This document shows positions 37,101 to 49,300 of a DNA stretch of 64,000 nucleotides, piece by piece. The stretch is taken from NCBI GenBank assembly GCA_022579005.1, contig MU401627.1, forward strand, positions 18,342 to 82,341, in the 5' to 3' direction. The notes under the pieces were generated by a model. The model had not been told where the DNA came from, searched no databases, and was given only the letters and a program-made list of their open reading frames with translations. This stretch comes from Poronia punctata (lineage: Eukaryota > Ascomycota > Sordariomycetes > Xylariales > Xylariaceae). The stretch's first letter is position 1. The number at the start of each line of letters is the position of its first letter. The position numbers were made by a program, and so were the translations under genes.

Positions 37101-39680
37101 TTGCTATTGCTTTAAATAATAATATTTTTAATATTATTAAAATAAGTACTAACGTAGTTAGCATTATATAGTAAAAATAAAAAAAAAGTAAGCATATTTA
37201 AAATATAATATATAGTTGTTTTAAAAAAGTTTTATATTTAAATTATGCTAATATTTTTAATAATACTGCTGTTATTAAATTTAATATAAACTTTGCTTAG
37301 TTTTTATATTAAATTTACTTTTAAATTTAAGCATAAATATACTTTTAATTACGCTTTTTTAACTATTAAATAATTAAAAGCATTTATATTTTATAATTTG
37401 CTTTAATATTTTACTTTATAAATTTTTTTTAAAATAAATTAATTTGCTAGCGTTTTAGCTTTAAATTGCTATATATTTTTGCTTATAACGCAATATATAT
37501 ATATAGCATTTATTAAAAATTAAGTAGATTTTTTTACTATTTTATTATTAATTTTATTTTATTTATAATTTAAATTTAAAATAGTTTTAAAAATACTTTT
37601 TATATTTATTAAATATTAAAAAATTATTTTAATACTTAGTTTATAGCTATAAATTGTTTTATATATAGTAAAAAACTAATATTTCATTTTTTATTGTTTT
37701 TTAATTAAATAATTAATTAAAAAATAACTATTTTTTTATATATAAAATACTTATACTTTTATTTTAATAAGTTTAATTTACTTTTAAAATAAAAATAATA
37801 TAGTATTAAATTGTTTTTATTATAACTATAATTATTATACTTATAATTTATATAAAACGCAATATTGCCTTTACTATTATTTACTACTTACAAACATACT
37901 TAAAAGTTAAAAAATAAAGTTTTAAATATTAGCTTTTAGTAAATAAGTGCTATATTAAATTTAAACATACTTTTATACGTATATATTATATTTATTACTA
38001 AGTAAACTTTATTTTAATATATAGTACTAAATACTTGCTAAGCTTTTATAATTTTGTTAATTATAAAGTTAAAAGCTTTTATAAAGGTTTTATTTAAGTT
38101 TTTTTTTAAATATTTTAATATATAATTATTATTTAATTAGTAAAGTATTAAAATTAATTTACAATATTATTAAAATATAAATTTAACTTAAAATATATTT
38201 TTATTTATAACTTATTAAAGCTAATTTACTATATAAAGTACTACTTAGCGCGTTTATTAAAAATTATTAAAAATATAGCTTAATACTAATTTTTTATTAT
38301 TTTAATTTAGCAATATATATTAATAAAGATTTATACTTTATTATATAATAAGTTATAAAGCTTGCTTATATAATTTTAGTTTTTTTGCTATATTTTTACA
38401 AACATAGCAATTTTTTTAAAAGTAAAAAAGGTATTGTTTATTAAATATATTAAAAGTAAATTATAAAGCAAAGTATAATTAAATTTTTAAAAATTTAAGT
38501 ATAAGGTTAAAATATTTTTATATTTAATAGTTTAAATAAAAGTAGCTTACTATTAAAGCATAACTAGCTTACTAGTAAATAAAAAATTTACTAGCTAAAA
38601 AAGTTTAAAAGTATATAAAGTATATATAGCTTAAGTAGCTTATAATGCTTAAAAAGTTAAAAAAGGTTAAAAAACAAGTTAAATGCTTTAAAAAGCATAA
38701 AAAGCTTATAAAGTTTAAGCTTTTTAATTAGTTATTAGTATTTTAAAATATATTTTAAGTTTAAGCATATTTGAAATTATAATTTTTTTATTAGTAAATA
38801 TAAAAAATAAACTAAGTTTTTATTTTTTAATTAAAAATATATAAAAAAAGTATTAAGCTTTGCTAATAGTTGCGTTGCTATTTATAATAGTAAGCAACTT
38901 ATTGCTTATTATATTATAGCTTTAAATTAAGCTATAATTAATGCTTTTTTGCTATAGTACTAGTAATAATAAACGTTATACTATATATATTACATTATTA
39001 AAATGCTAGCGTGTTTATTTTTTAAAAAAAAATTTAAATAGCTTATAAAAAGTTTTTACTATTAAGCTATATGTATATATACTTAGTTATTTTATATAAA
39101 ACATATATATTTAGCTTATTTTTTGCTAGTATTTTAAGGTTAAGTTTTTTTACGCTTTATTTTTTAAAAGTAATATGCTTTTTTAATAAATAAATAGCTA
39201 TGCTTGTTTTTTTAAAAATTTTAACTTAATTTAAGTTATTATTAAAAGCGTTTTTAAAGTAAAGTAGTACTAACTACTATATATGCTAAAGCTTTTAATA
39301 TAGTTAGCTTTTTAAAAAAAAATTTAAAAATAAACTAAAATTATATAATAACAATATTATTATAAATTAATACTAATTAGTTTTTAAATTAGCTATAAGT
39401 TAAAAGTAGTAAAAATACTTACTATTTTTTATTTTGTTAGTATATAACTTATAAAACGCTTACTATAATTTAGCATATATTTATTTTGCTTACTTTATTT
39501 TTTTAAGTAGTTATACAACAATTTAAGTTAAATTTTTTATTTATTATTTACTTAAATATAAGAAGTTTTAAAAGCAATATAAAGCTAAAGCAATTTTAAA
39601 TTAAATAAAAAGTAAGTATAACAATAGTTTTTATTTTTAAACCTTGCTTTTTTATAGTTGCTAATTTAACTACTAATTAG

Positions 39681-40067
39681 TATTAGTCTAGCTAAAGTAA
39701 ATATAATTATAATATGTTACTATTAATAATATTATATTAACTTAATTAATTAAAAGAAAAAAAAGTTATAAGGACTTTTTTTAGCAAGTTTTATATAGCT
39801 ATAAAGGTTTAAAATTAATTAAAACCTATTAATAATATAAAAGGAATATATATACTTTATATATTTATTATATAAAGAACGCATACCTTTTATGTACTAG
39901 TTATATACTATATACGTACACTGCGCATATACTTCTTTAATAAAGTAAGTTTAACATAATTAATAACAAATGTATAAAAAACTAAATATCTATGTTTATA
40001 AGATATTTGCGTTTTAATGGTTTTAATGTAGTTAATAAGGTTAAGGGTATTAAAAAGGATTTTAATA
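39681..40067 (-). repeat. Right LTR of family I copy B
   Basis: It is 387 bp and matches the left LTR end to end. Its TG terminus is mutated to TA. Confidence 0.92.
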
Positions 40068-41351
40068 ATAAGCATATATATAGTTAAAAAATACTTTTTT
40101 TTTATATTATATATATACGCTTACTTATTAAACTTAAAAAAAAAGTACTTTTAAAGTACTATTTTTTAGTTACTTTGCTTTTTTTATAGTTTAGCTAAAT
40201 CTAGTTTATACTAGTTTTAAACTTATTATAAATATTATTAAAATTAACTTGAAATAGTAACATTAACTTATAACTTTTATTTATTATTTATAAAAAGTAA
40301 ACGTAATAAATTTAGCATTATTATAATATAAATAAATAATATTTTATTATTTACTATACTAGCGTTTTTAGCTAAAAAAAAGCAAACTTATTAAAACTAA
40401 ATTTAAAGTAAAACTAAAGCAATCTTTTAATAAAAAATAAGCAATTAAGTTTAATAGTGCTAAAGTTACTTTTTAAAATAAAAAAGTAATTTTTATACAA
40501 AACAGTTAAGCAAAAAATCTAACTAAAATTAACCTTGTTTTAATTAATGCTTTTTAGCAATATATTAGTTAAAATGTACGTAGTATATATATTAGTAGTA
40601 TATATTAACTTAAAGCTATATTTAATTTATTAATAGCTATATAAATTACTAAACTTATAAAAAATAATATTTAAGCGTTAAATAACTAAATTAACTAGCA
40701 AATTAAAAATAAGTATTATAAATTAATATATATACTTTTAAACTTAATAAAAATAAAGCTATTTTCTTTTACTAATAGATTATTTGCTAATAATACTAAC
40801 TTAAGCTTTTAAATTAGTTTTCTTATTATTTTTACTACTAAATTAATTTTAAATTATAAGTAAAATAAATATAAAATTACTAGCAATATTATTTACTAAA
40901 ACTTAAATAAATATAAGCACATTATTTAATTTATTTTTACTAGTAAACTATATAGTATAGTTAATAAAGTTAATAGCGCTATTGCTTTATATACTACTTT
41001 ATACTTAATTTTTAAAGTACTTAAATTACTTTTAATTTTTTTAGTACTTTGTATTAATTTTAAACTACTTTATTAATGCTTTATAAAGCTTAGAAGTATA
41101 TAAAAAAACGCTTTATAATTAAAATAATATTGTTATAAAAACTTTATAAAAGAAAAAAATTATAAAAGTATATTAAATTAATAAAAATAATAACCTTGCA
41201 AATTTGTTTATAAAGAGAACTTTTAAGTAAGGACTTAAGTTTATTATTATAATAAATTAAATATAAATAAAAATTAAAGCAGCAGTAGATTGCTTATAAG
41301 TTAAAAACAAAAGTACAAAAAAATAAAAATATAGTTAAAAAAAATAACAAG

Positions 41352-41738
41352 TATTAAAATCTTTTTTAATACCTTTAACTTTATTAACTATATTAAAGCT
41401 ATTAAAATGCAAATATTTTATAAATATAAATATTTAGTTTTTAACAGATTAGTTTTAAATTATATTAAACTTACCTTATTAAAAAAGTATATACGCAGTA
41501 TATATATATAGTATATAACTAGTATATAAAAAGTACGCGTCTTTTATATATTAAATATATAGTAAGTACGTGTTTCTTTTATATTGCTAATAGGTTTAAA
41601 TTATACTGCAAACCTTTATAGCTATATAAGACTTACTAAAAAAAGTCCTTATAACTTTTTTCTTTTTAATTAATTAAGTTAACATAGTACTATTAATAGT
41701 AATATATTATAATTATATTTACTTTAGCTAGACTAATA
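41352..41738 (+). repeat. Right LTR of family I copy C
   Basis: It is 387 bp, inverted relative to the copy A and B LTRs, starts TATTAAAATC and ends AGACTAATA. Confidence 0.9.
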
Positions 41739-42169
41739 ATATATAAGTTATAAATAAAAAAAGGTTATATTATATTTTAAAGTATATTTAAATATATACT
41801 TTATATATATAATTAGCTATAAATAATAAATTTTATTATAAAATTAAAATTAATATATTATTTATTTTTTATTTATTTTTTTATTTATATATTAAGATTT
41901 TATTTATTAAATAATAATTTTTATTTTAATTTAACTTTATTATATATAAATGCTTATAATTAAATTTTAAAAAAGTATAATTTATAATTTAAAAGCTATA
42001 TTAAAAATTTTATTTATTTTAATTATATTTTAAAAGTTAAAAATAAAAGCTTTTAATATAATTTAATATTAATTAAATATAAATAATAATAATAAAATAT
42101 TATATATTTAAATAGTTTTTTATTATAAAATAAATATTAAGTAAAATATTTTAAATTAAGTTTTAAATA
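41739..42169. other. AT-rich gene-free DNA right of copy C
   Basis: This stretch is almost pure A and T with no repeat partner found in the window and no usable open frame. By the target duplication of copy C it was once continuous with the AT-rich DNA at about 12840-13027. Confidence 0.6.
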
Positions 42170-42790
42170 ATCTAGGTTAAGTACTAAGTAAGTTAGGTTA
42201 ACTATTAAGTAGATTATAAGGTATTAAGCCCTAACTAAACTAGGTTAGGTACTTGTAAGTAGTGTGTGCGCAAGAACTAACAAAGCACGTTAGGTGTTAC
42301 CTTAGGTATATACAAAGGAATCTTGTTTTCTGCTTCCGTTCCCGTCTTTCTTTTTTCTTTTTTTATCTATCTTTATTTAATTTAACTAAACACAAGCAAT
42401 CTTTGCTTACTTGCTACCCTGCCTACTGTTGAGAATAACTAACAATTGCTGTTAATATAATGCGTTGCTCTAATATTGATTAGTAGGTTAGTTAGTTTGT
42501 TAGGTATGCGCCTGCATATATAGTATGTGTATAATTTACCTACTATTGCAGGTTGGGCCTTCCATTTTCCTTCTTATTTCCTTTTATTGGCAATAGACTG
42601 TCTAGACTGCAGAACCTAGACGTGTCCATGCTGCCGTCCCACCCCTTGCATCTCTAGAGTAAGTACACGTACACATACCTATAGGTACGTATTCTAATGC
42701 AGTAAAGTAGACTCTTTATAGAGAGGTAGAAAACTTTAACCAGGTAGGTTATACCTTGACATGATTGCTAACCTGGAGCAGGCTACGTAT
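42170..42790. other. Unmutated intergenic relic between transposon blocks
   Basis: About 620 bp of visibly higher GC content lie between AT-rich DNA and the inverted-repeat element. CpA and TpG steps are common, so this piece escaped RIP. It has several TTAGG/CCTAA-type motifs (TTAGGT, CTAGGTTAGG), a pyrimidine-rich run at about 42325-42365, and a palindromic ACCTATAGGT near 42678. I find no convincing open frame, splice-site set, tRNA or rRNA. It could be a promoter or leader remnant of a lost gene, or simply single-copy spacer. Confidence 0.5.
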
Positions 42791-43310
42791 TGTTAGAACT
42801 TAGCAGTATAGCTAAAACGTATAATTATATTGTTATAATGCGTAAAAAGGCACTGCTTCTTTTTTTATAAAGTTGTTTTATACTATATAAGTAAAGGGAG
42901 ACTTTTATAAAAGGCCTTTTTTTATAGTAGTTTTTATTTTAGCTATATATATATATTTTATAAGCATTTTATTAATTTAAATTTTTTTATAACTTATTAA
43001 ATTTAATATACTTTTTAAAAATAAACTAACTTATTAAACTATTTTATAGTTAAAATTAAAGCTTTAAATAATAGTATATAAAGCTTTATAATTATAAATA
43101 TAAAGCTTTTTAATTATAAATATAATATTTTTATTTATTTTAGTTAATATTTTTACTTTTATTATACTTTTATAATAATAAATTAAAGTATTTTTTAAAG
43201 CTATATTGCTTTTATATTAATAAAAGTTAACTTGCTATAAAAAGCTTAACTATTTACTATATACTAATAATCTTATAAAAGCGTTTACTATTATCAAATT
43301 TATAAGTATA
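42791..43310 (-). repeat. Left inverted arm of family IV element
   Basis: It is complementary to 52641 down to 52184 and then on to about 46098-46035. The inner edge is approximate because similarity fades near 43310. Confidence 0.7.
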
Positions 43311-46034
43311 TAAACTATTTAAAGCGTTTTATTAATTACTTCTTAATATAGCTAGTAATTATATATATTAATATACTATAATTTTATTTTTAATATAGCA
43401 ATATTTTTATTAATAAAATTAATAGTTTGCTAATTATTATATTAAATAATAATATGCTTTATTTTTAAACTAATATTAAGCTTATAAATAAGTTAGCTAA
43501 TAAATACAGCTTTTTTATAGCTTAAGCTAATATAAAAAGCTTTGCTTTAATAGTAAAAGTAATAATAATATTTTATTTATTAGCTTGCTAACTAATAAGT
43601 TTTTAAATAAAGTTATAATATAAGCTTATAAGCTTTTTTAATTAATAATATTATTTATAAAAATAAATTATTAGCTATATTAAAGCTATTTTTATTATTA
43701 AACTATAAAACAAAATATTAATTTAAATATAAATAGTTTAATATTTAATTAATAAAAAGCTTAATAAGCTAAAAGATATTATTATTAAATTATAAAAGCT
43801 ATAAAGTAATAAAAGCTATATTAAGTTTAATAATACCTATAATATATATAATAAATTTAATTCTTTATTAATAATAATAAATTCTTTTTAAAATAGTAGA
43901 TTTATTATAAAAAAGCAACTTAATAAATTTTATTAATATAAATAGCATCTTGCTAAAAAAATTACTTAACTTATAAATGTTTTTAATATAAGCAAATTAA
44001 AATAGCTAAATTAAGCTTTAGTAATAATTATAAATGATTTTTCCTTTTAAAAATTATTTTAAATTATAACTTTTTATTAATTAGTATTATTTCCTTTTTT
44101 TTAATACTTTAAAAAGCTTTTACTTTTTAAAGTTTTTAGTAAGCAACTATAAAGTTGTTAATATAAATAAAAGTAAAGTTTTTGTTCTTTATATAACAAT
44201 AAAGGTTATAAAGCACTAGCTTAAATTTAAGCTTTTTTAGCATAAATATAAGCTTTTTTTATTAAAAAAGTAGTAATTCCTTTAAACTATAAAGCGCTTT
44301 AAAATAAAGCTAAGCTTTTTATAGCTATAAAGTTATTTTTTATATATTTTTTATAAAGTATTATGTTAATAAAAGCGTTAACTATATTATATTATTTTAT
44401 TTTAAATTTATACTTAGCTATAATAGCTATAAAGGTTTTTAAAAGTTTTTTTACTAATATTAAAGCGTAAGTATTTTTACTTTTATTTATAAGCTATTAA
44501 TTTTTTAAAATAACTAGCTAAGCTTTATATTTTATATAAAAGCTTTTTTTATTAAACTTATAAATATATACTTATATATAATTTAAAATTTAGGAATTTT
44601 TTACTATAAAAATAATACCTTTTTTAAAAAAGGTTATTTAATTATAACTTTTTAAATAAATTTATTTTGCTTTAATAAACTTAGTTTTTAAAGAATAGCT
44701 TACTAAGCTTTATAATCTATATATATGCTATTAATAAACTAGTAACGTTAACTATATATTAAATAATAACTTAATTTGCGCTTTTAAAAGCAAAAGAGAT
44801 TTAAAGCAATATTAAAATAATTTACTTAATAAAAGCTATATAGCAAATATATAAAGCAAAAGGCATAATAATTTTCCTTATAACATATATAGTTAATAAC
44901 GTTAAAAGTATAAAAGTAAGAAATTTAAAAGATATTATATATAATAAAAATATAAGCAATATAAAGTTTTTTAGCTTAGTATAATAACTAAAGCAGCTTA
45001 GCTAGGCTTTTTATAAAAAGGTTTATAATATAGTAATTAAAAAGCAACTAGCTTTAAGTTGTATTAAACTAGTAGCAGTATATAAAACTAATACAAAATA
45101 CTTAAAAAAAACAATATAGTAGCAATTACTTAGTAAAAGATTAATAAGCAAAGATGCTAAAAAACCTAAACCTTGAAATTAAAAACAAATGCGTAAAACT
45201 AGTTATAACTAATAATTTAATAAACAAATAGCATATAAGTATAATAAAGCAGTTTAATTAAAAAACTTAAAACCAGGCTTAATTAGTAAATATACTTATA
45301 AATACTAAAGTTACTAAACGCTAGCAACTTGAAAAAGGGGGCAATATAATAAAGCACTTACTATAAAACCTACTTACTAAGCTATTTATATATAAATTAA
45401 AAGGTAGCAAAAATTATATTAACTAATAGCTAAAGCTTAGCGTATTACACTTTTTTTTAAGTAGCTTAGTTATTTACTTAGTTAACTAAATAAAGGTTAT
45501 TTAATATACTTAGTTTTTAAAATTACTAGCAACATCACCTTATAACTAACTTATTGCTTAAACCTTTATATTATAACAATACTATTGCTTAATAACCTAT
45601 ATTAGCTATATATAAGAGCACTTTAAAACTTTGTTTTAAATGTGCTATTTTAAATAAAGTTAGCTTACTTTATATTTTATATATTAAAAACTGGTTTTTA
45701 ATTATTTTTATACTTATATTATAAAGTAATTTAATACTAAAGTATAAATATTTATAAATAGCTTAAAAGTTTAGTTAATTTAGTTTTTAAAGCTTTATAA
45801 TGATGTTTATAAGGCTTAGCTATTTATTTTATATTATATACGCTTTTTTAGGTAGGTTTAAAAGCTAATTAACTATAATACTTAATTTACTTATTTAATA
45901 TACTATTTATATGCTATAATATTTAATTATATTTAAAAAATATATTTTTTATACTAGTTATCTTGCTTTAGTATATAGCGTTAGTAATAATTTATAGCTT
46001 ATATAATATTTTTTTCTTTTTACTTAGTAGTGCT
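43311..46034. other. Interior of the family IV element
   Basis: About 2.7 kb of AT-rich DNA without a usable frame. The part at about 44950-45650 keeps more G and C, including runs such as GAAAAAGGGGGCAA, than the flanking sequence. If a transposase relic exists, this is where to look. Confidence 0.5.
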
Positions 46035-46098
46035 AATATTATAAATTTAATAATAGTAAATAGTTTTAAAAAGTTATTAGTATATAAAAAGTTCTTAG

Positions 46099-46340
46099 AG
46101 TTATAAATTAGTTAATAGTAGTATAGCTAACTAGGTAGCTTATAGCTATTCTTTCCTTTAACTATAAATACTAAGGCTTGCACTTATAAACAACTATAGC
46201 CTTACTAAAGTCTACATATATAAGTTTACATACTTTATAAGATCTTAAAAGCTTATATTTTTATTTTTTTATCTTAAGATTTTTATTTATAAATTAAGTT
46301 ACTTTTAAAAGCTTTGTTTTTTTATAACTTACTTATAATA
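46099..46340 (+). repeat. Left LTR of family II copy D
   Basis: It starts AGTTATAAATTAG and ends ACTTATAATA. It matches 51945-52178 and 62562-62804 in the same orientation. Confidence 0.9.
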
Positions 46341-49300
46341 ATTTCTAAGCTATTAATATAAATTAAAAAGTATATTACTTAAACTTGCTAATTTAATTTA
46401 AATGAAACTAACTTAACTAAGTAGTACTATTTAACTAGACTGCTAAAGTTAACACTTTAGCTACTTATATAAACTGAGATTATAGCTTAAAAAAATAAAA
46501 AGCGCGCAAAGATATGCGTAGCTATAAAGTAATAAGCTTTAGCAAAGGCAATATACTTAAATAGTAATTTTATTAAAATTATTTTAAAAGTTTGTAAGTT
46601 TTTATAAATAAAAGCTTATAGTAAATTTATTACAGTTTTTTATTTTTTTAAAAAAAATAAGTACTAAAGTTTTAAATTATAACTTTTAATACTTTAGTAA
46701 AACCAGCTTAAATTTGTAATTAATATTTTATTAAAAAAATAAATAAAGTTACTTTTAAGTTTAATAAAACTAGAAATATTAAAATATTTAATAACTTAAT
46801 AAGCACTTGTTTTTATATAGTATTTTAAAAATTAAAAATTTAAACTTTAATACTAATTGCTTACTAAGCTTAAGCTAACTCAATATATTAATTATTATTA
46901 AATAGTAAATAAACTATAATTAACTTAGATTTTTAAGCTCATTTTTTAACTTATTTAAAACTAAAAAAAAGTGTAAAGCTTAAAATTAAAATATAACGTT
47001 TAAAGTAATTAATAAAAAGCTAAAGCTATAATTATAATAAAAGCATACCTTTACTAGTACTAAACTAAAATAAAATTATAAACTATATAGTTTAAAAGTT
47101 AATATTAGTATATAAAAGATTAATTACTTTAGAAGTTAAATTATTAATATTAACTAAAAAGTAATAAACTTACTAGCTTATAGCTAATCTTCATTTTAAA
47201 ATATTATAACCTTAACTACTATAATAGTATAACTTTATAAATTTATAAAAATAAAAGTATTTACTTTTTATAATAAAAAAATAAAAATAAAGTTATATTT
47301 AAAGTATAGCTATAATATATATATAATTACTTTAAAGCTAATAAAAATTAATTTATTAATAATAAAGCTAAACTAGCTAATATTAAAGCATACTTTAAAA
47401 GTATAGTAGCTAAAAGCTTATAGCTATACTTATAAAGTAGTTACTTTAAAATAATTAATATATTAATTAAGCTTTTAAATTATTTAAAAAGTAAATATAA
47501 AAATATAAACTAAAAATAATATATTGAAGTTAAGTATTAAAAGTTAAAAATCAAAAGCTTAGCTAACTATTAAAGCTTTAAAAATAGCTTTATATAACTT
47601 GCTAATAAATAAAAGAAACTTATAAGCTAAAAAACAGGTTTTATAATTATAGCTTAAAATATTACCTAAAAGATAAAAGGTCTTGTTATTAAAAGCTAAT
47701 GCTTTAATTTTAAAAAATAAAAACATATTTTTTATAATTGCTTACTAAAACAAAATAGTTTAAACTAATAAGCTTAAATCTAAGCAACTTTTATAGCTTA
47801 TAGTTATAATGCTAATACTTTTTTAAAAAAATAAAATAAAAGATAACCTTAAAAATATATTTTTAAAATAAATAAACTTTTATTTAAAAAAGGTGTTGCT
47901 AAATATTAATAAATGTAAAGAAACAAAAATAATAAATAAGTATATAAAACAGGACTGTTTTATATTTAGCTATATACTTTTAAATAATAAATTTTCTATT
48001 ATAAATAAATAATATTTTAAATAATATAAAAGCTAACATATATATAATAATAAATATGCTATTAATAATAAAAATTAAAACTAATTTAAATTTAAAAACT
48101 ATTATAAACTTTAACTATTTATTAGTAATAAAATTTAATAAAAAAGATTAAAAAGAAATATGCAAAATTTTAATAACTACTTTTTAATAAATAAATAAAT
48201 ATTTAAAAATATCTTTTTAATAATATTATAAATATAATAAAATATAATACTAAAAAAGCTATAATTTATTAAATATAAAGTATTACTAAACTATAAAAAC
48301 TATTAACTTATAATAATTTAAACTTTACTTATAAAGTTCAATTTTTTAAAAATATAAATACTTATTTTTAAATACTTAAAAAATTTATTATTTAGTTAAA
48401 AAGCAAAACAATACTAAGTTTTATTAAAAGAAAGTTAAATAAAAACTAATATTAAAAAAGTAAAATAAGTTATACTTATAGCTATAAAAAATAACTAATT
48501 TAAAAACTATATTAAAAATAAAGCTTTTTAAAAAATAAATATTAAATATATAAAGTTTATATTTAAAAAAAATATTTTTATATAAAAAAGTACTAGTTAA
48601 ACTTTATTTACTTATCACTTTTTTATTTTAATATATTGTTTAAATTAATTAGTTTTTAAAAAAAGTTAAAATAATTAGTAAAAAAAAATAACTTTCTTAT
48701 TAAAAAATAAAAAGTTAAAAAGTTTTTAAATAAAGAAAGCAAAAAACTAAAAAAACAAGCGCTAAAACTAATACTTTTTAAATATTATAACTTTTTATAC
48801 ATCTTTAATAAAGTAAACTTAAATAAGCTTTTTTATAATAGTAAAAAGTAAACTACTTTATAATTTTGTTTAAAAAAAGGAATTATTTAATAACTTAAAA
48901 TATAGCTTATTATATAAAATATTTTTTAATAAGTTAAAAATAATTTAAAAGTACTTTATAAACTACTTTTAAAAAAGATTTATAAAATTAAATAATATTT
49001 TATAAGCATTAGTAATACTATTTATAAAAAACTATACAAAAAATATATTTTTATATTGACTATTAAAAACTTAATAGCTTAATAATAAGAATTTATTACT
49101 TTTTACTTTTAATTAAAAAAGCTTTTTTATAAATTTATAAAGCTAAAATATTTATTAAAAGTAATATATAAAAAGCATTTTACTAGATTTAAATAGTAAT
49201 AAAAATAAAAGAATTTATAATATTTTATACTTAAATATAAAGTATATAAACATAAAGTATTTTTAATTGATTAAACTAATGAAATATTAACGTTTTAAAA

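Larger units (their letters stand above)
33796..40067 (-). mobile_element. LTR retrotransposon, family I copy B, inside copy C
   Basis: The element is 6272 bp with LTRs 33796-34182 and 39681-40067 (387 bp each). Its perfect target duplication is ATAAG (33791-33795 and 40068-40072). The flanks join to AATATTATATAAGCATATA, the uninterrupted copy C sequence. The left LTR starts TGTTGGTCCGGCTAAGG, the least mutated LTR end in the window; the right LTR reads TATTAGTCTAGCTAAAG. All differences in that stretch are RIP-type transitions. Same orientation as copy A, opposite to its host copy C. No coding frame survives. Confidence 0.92.
13028..41738 (+). mobile_element. LTR retrotransposon, family I copy C, split by three nested insertions
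   Basis: Copy C runs opposite to copies A and B and survives in four pieces: 13028-13145, 19727-22954, 32534-33795 and 40073-41738. They add up to about 6274 bp, matching 6277 (A) and 6272 (B). The left LTR is 13028-13145 plus 19727-19996 (388 bp); the right LTR is 41352-41738 (387 bp). Flanking 5-mers GTATA (13023-13027) and ATATA (41739-41743) fit a target duplication with one G-to-A change. The interrupting elements are family II copy E, family III, and family I copy B. No coding frame remains. Sense is inferred as plus from A-richness and from the polypurine-like tract beside its right LTR (ends TAGC..CAAG or similar). The retrotransposon superfamily is not determinable by eye. Confidence 0.88.

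Noticed and set aside
13028..41738. Mitochondrial DNA insertion as an explanation for the AT-rich blocks
   Set aside because: LTR pairs, 5-bp target duplications and transition-only LTR divergence identify RIP-mutated nuclear retrotransposons.
13028..41738. Centromere
   Set aside because: Nested RIP-mutated retroelements occur in fungal centromeres but also in other AT-rich isochores. Nothing in the sequence alone distinguishes them without CENP-A data.
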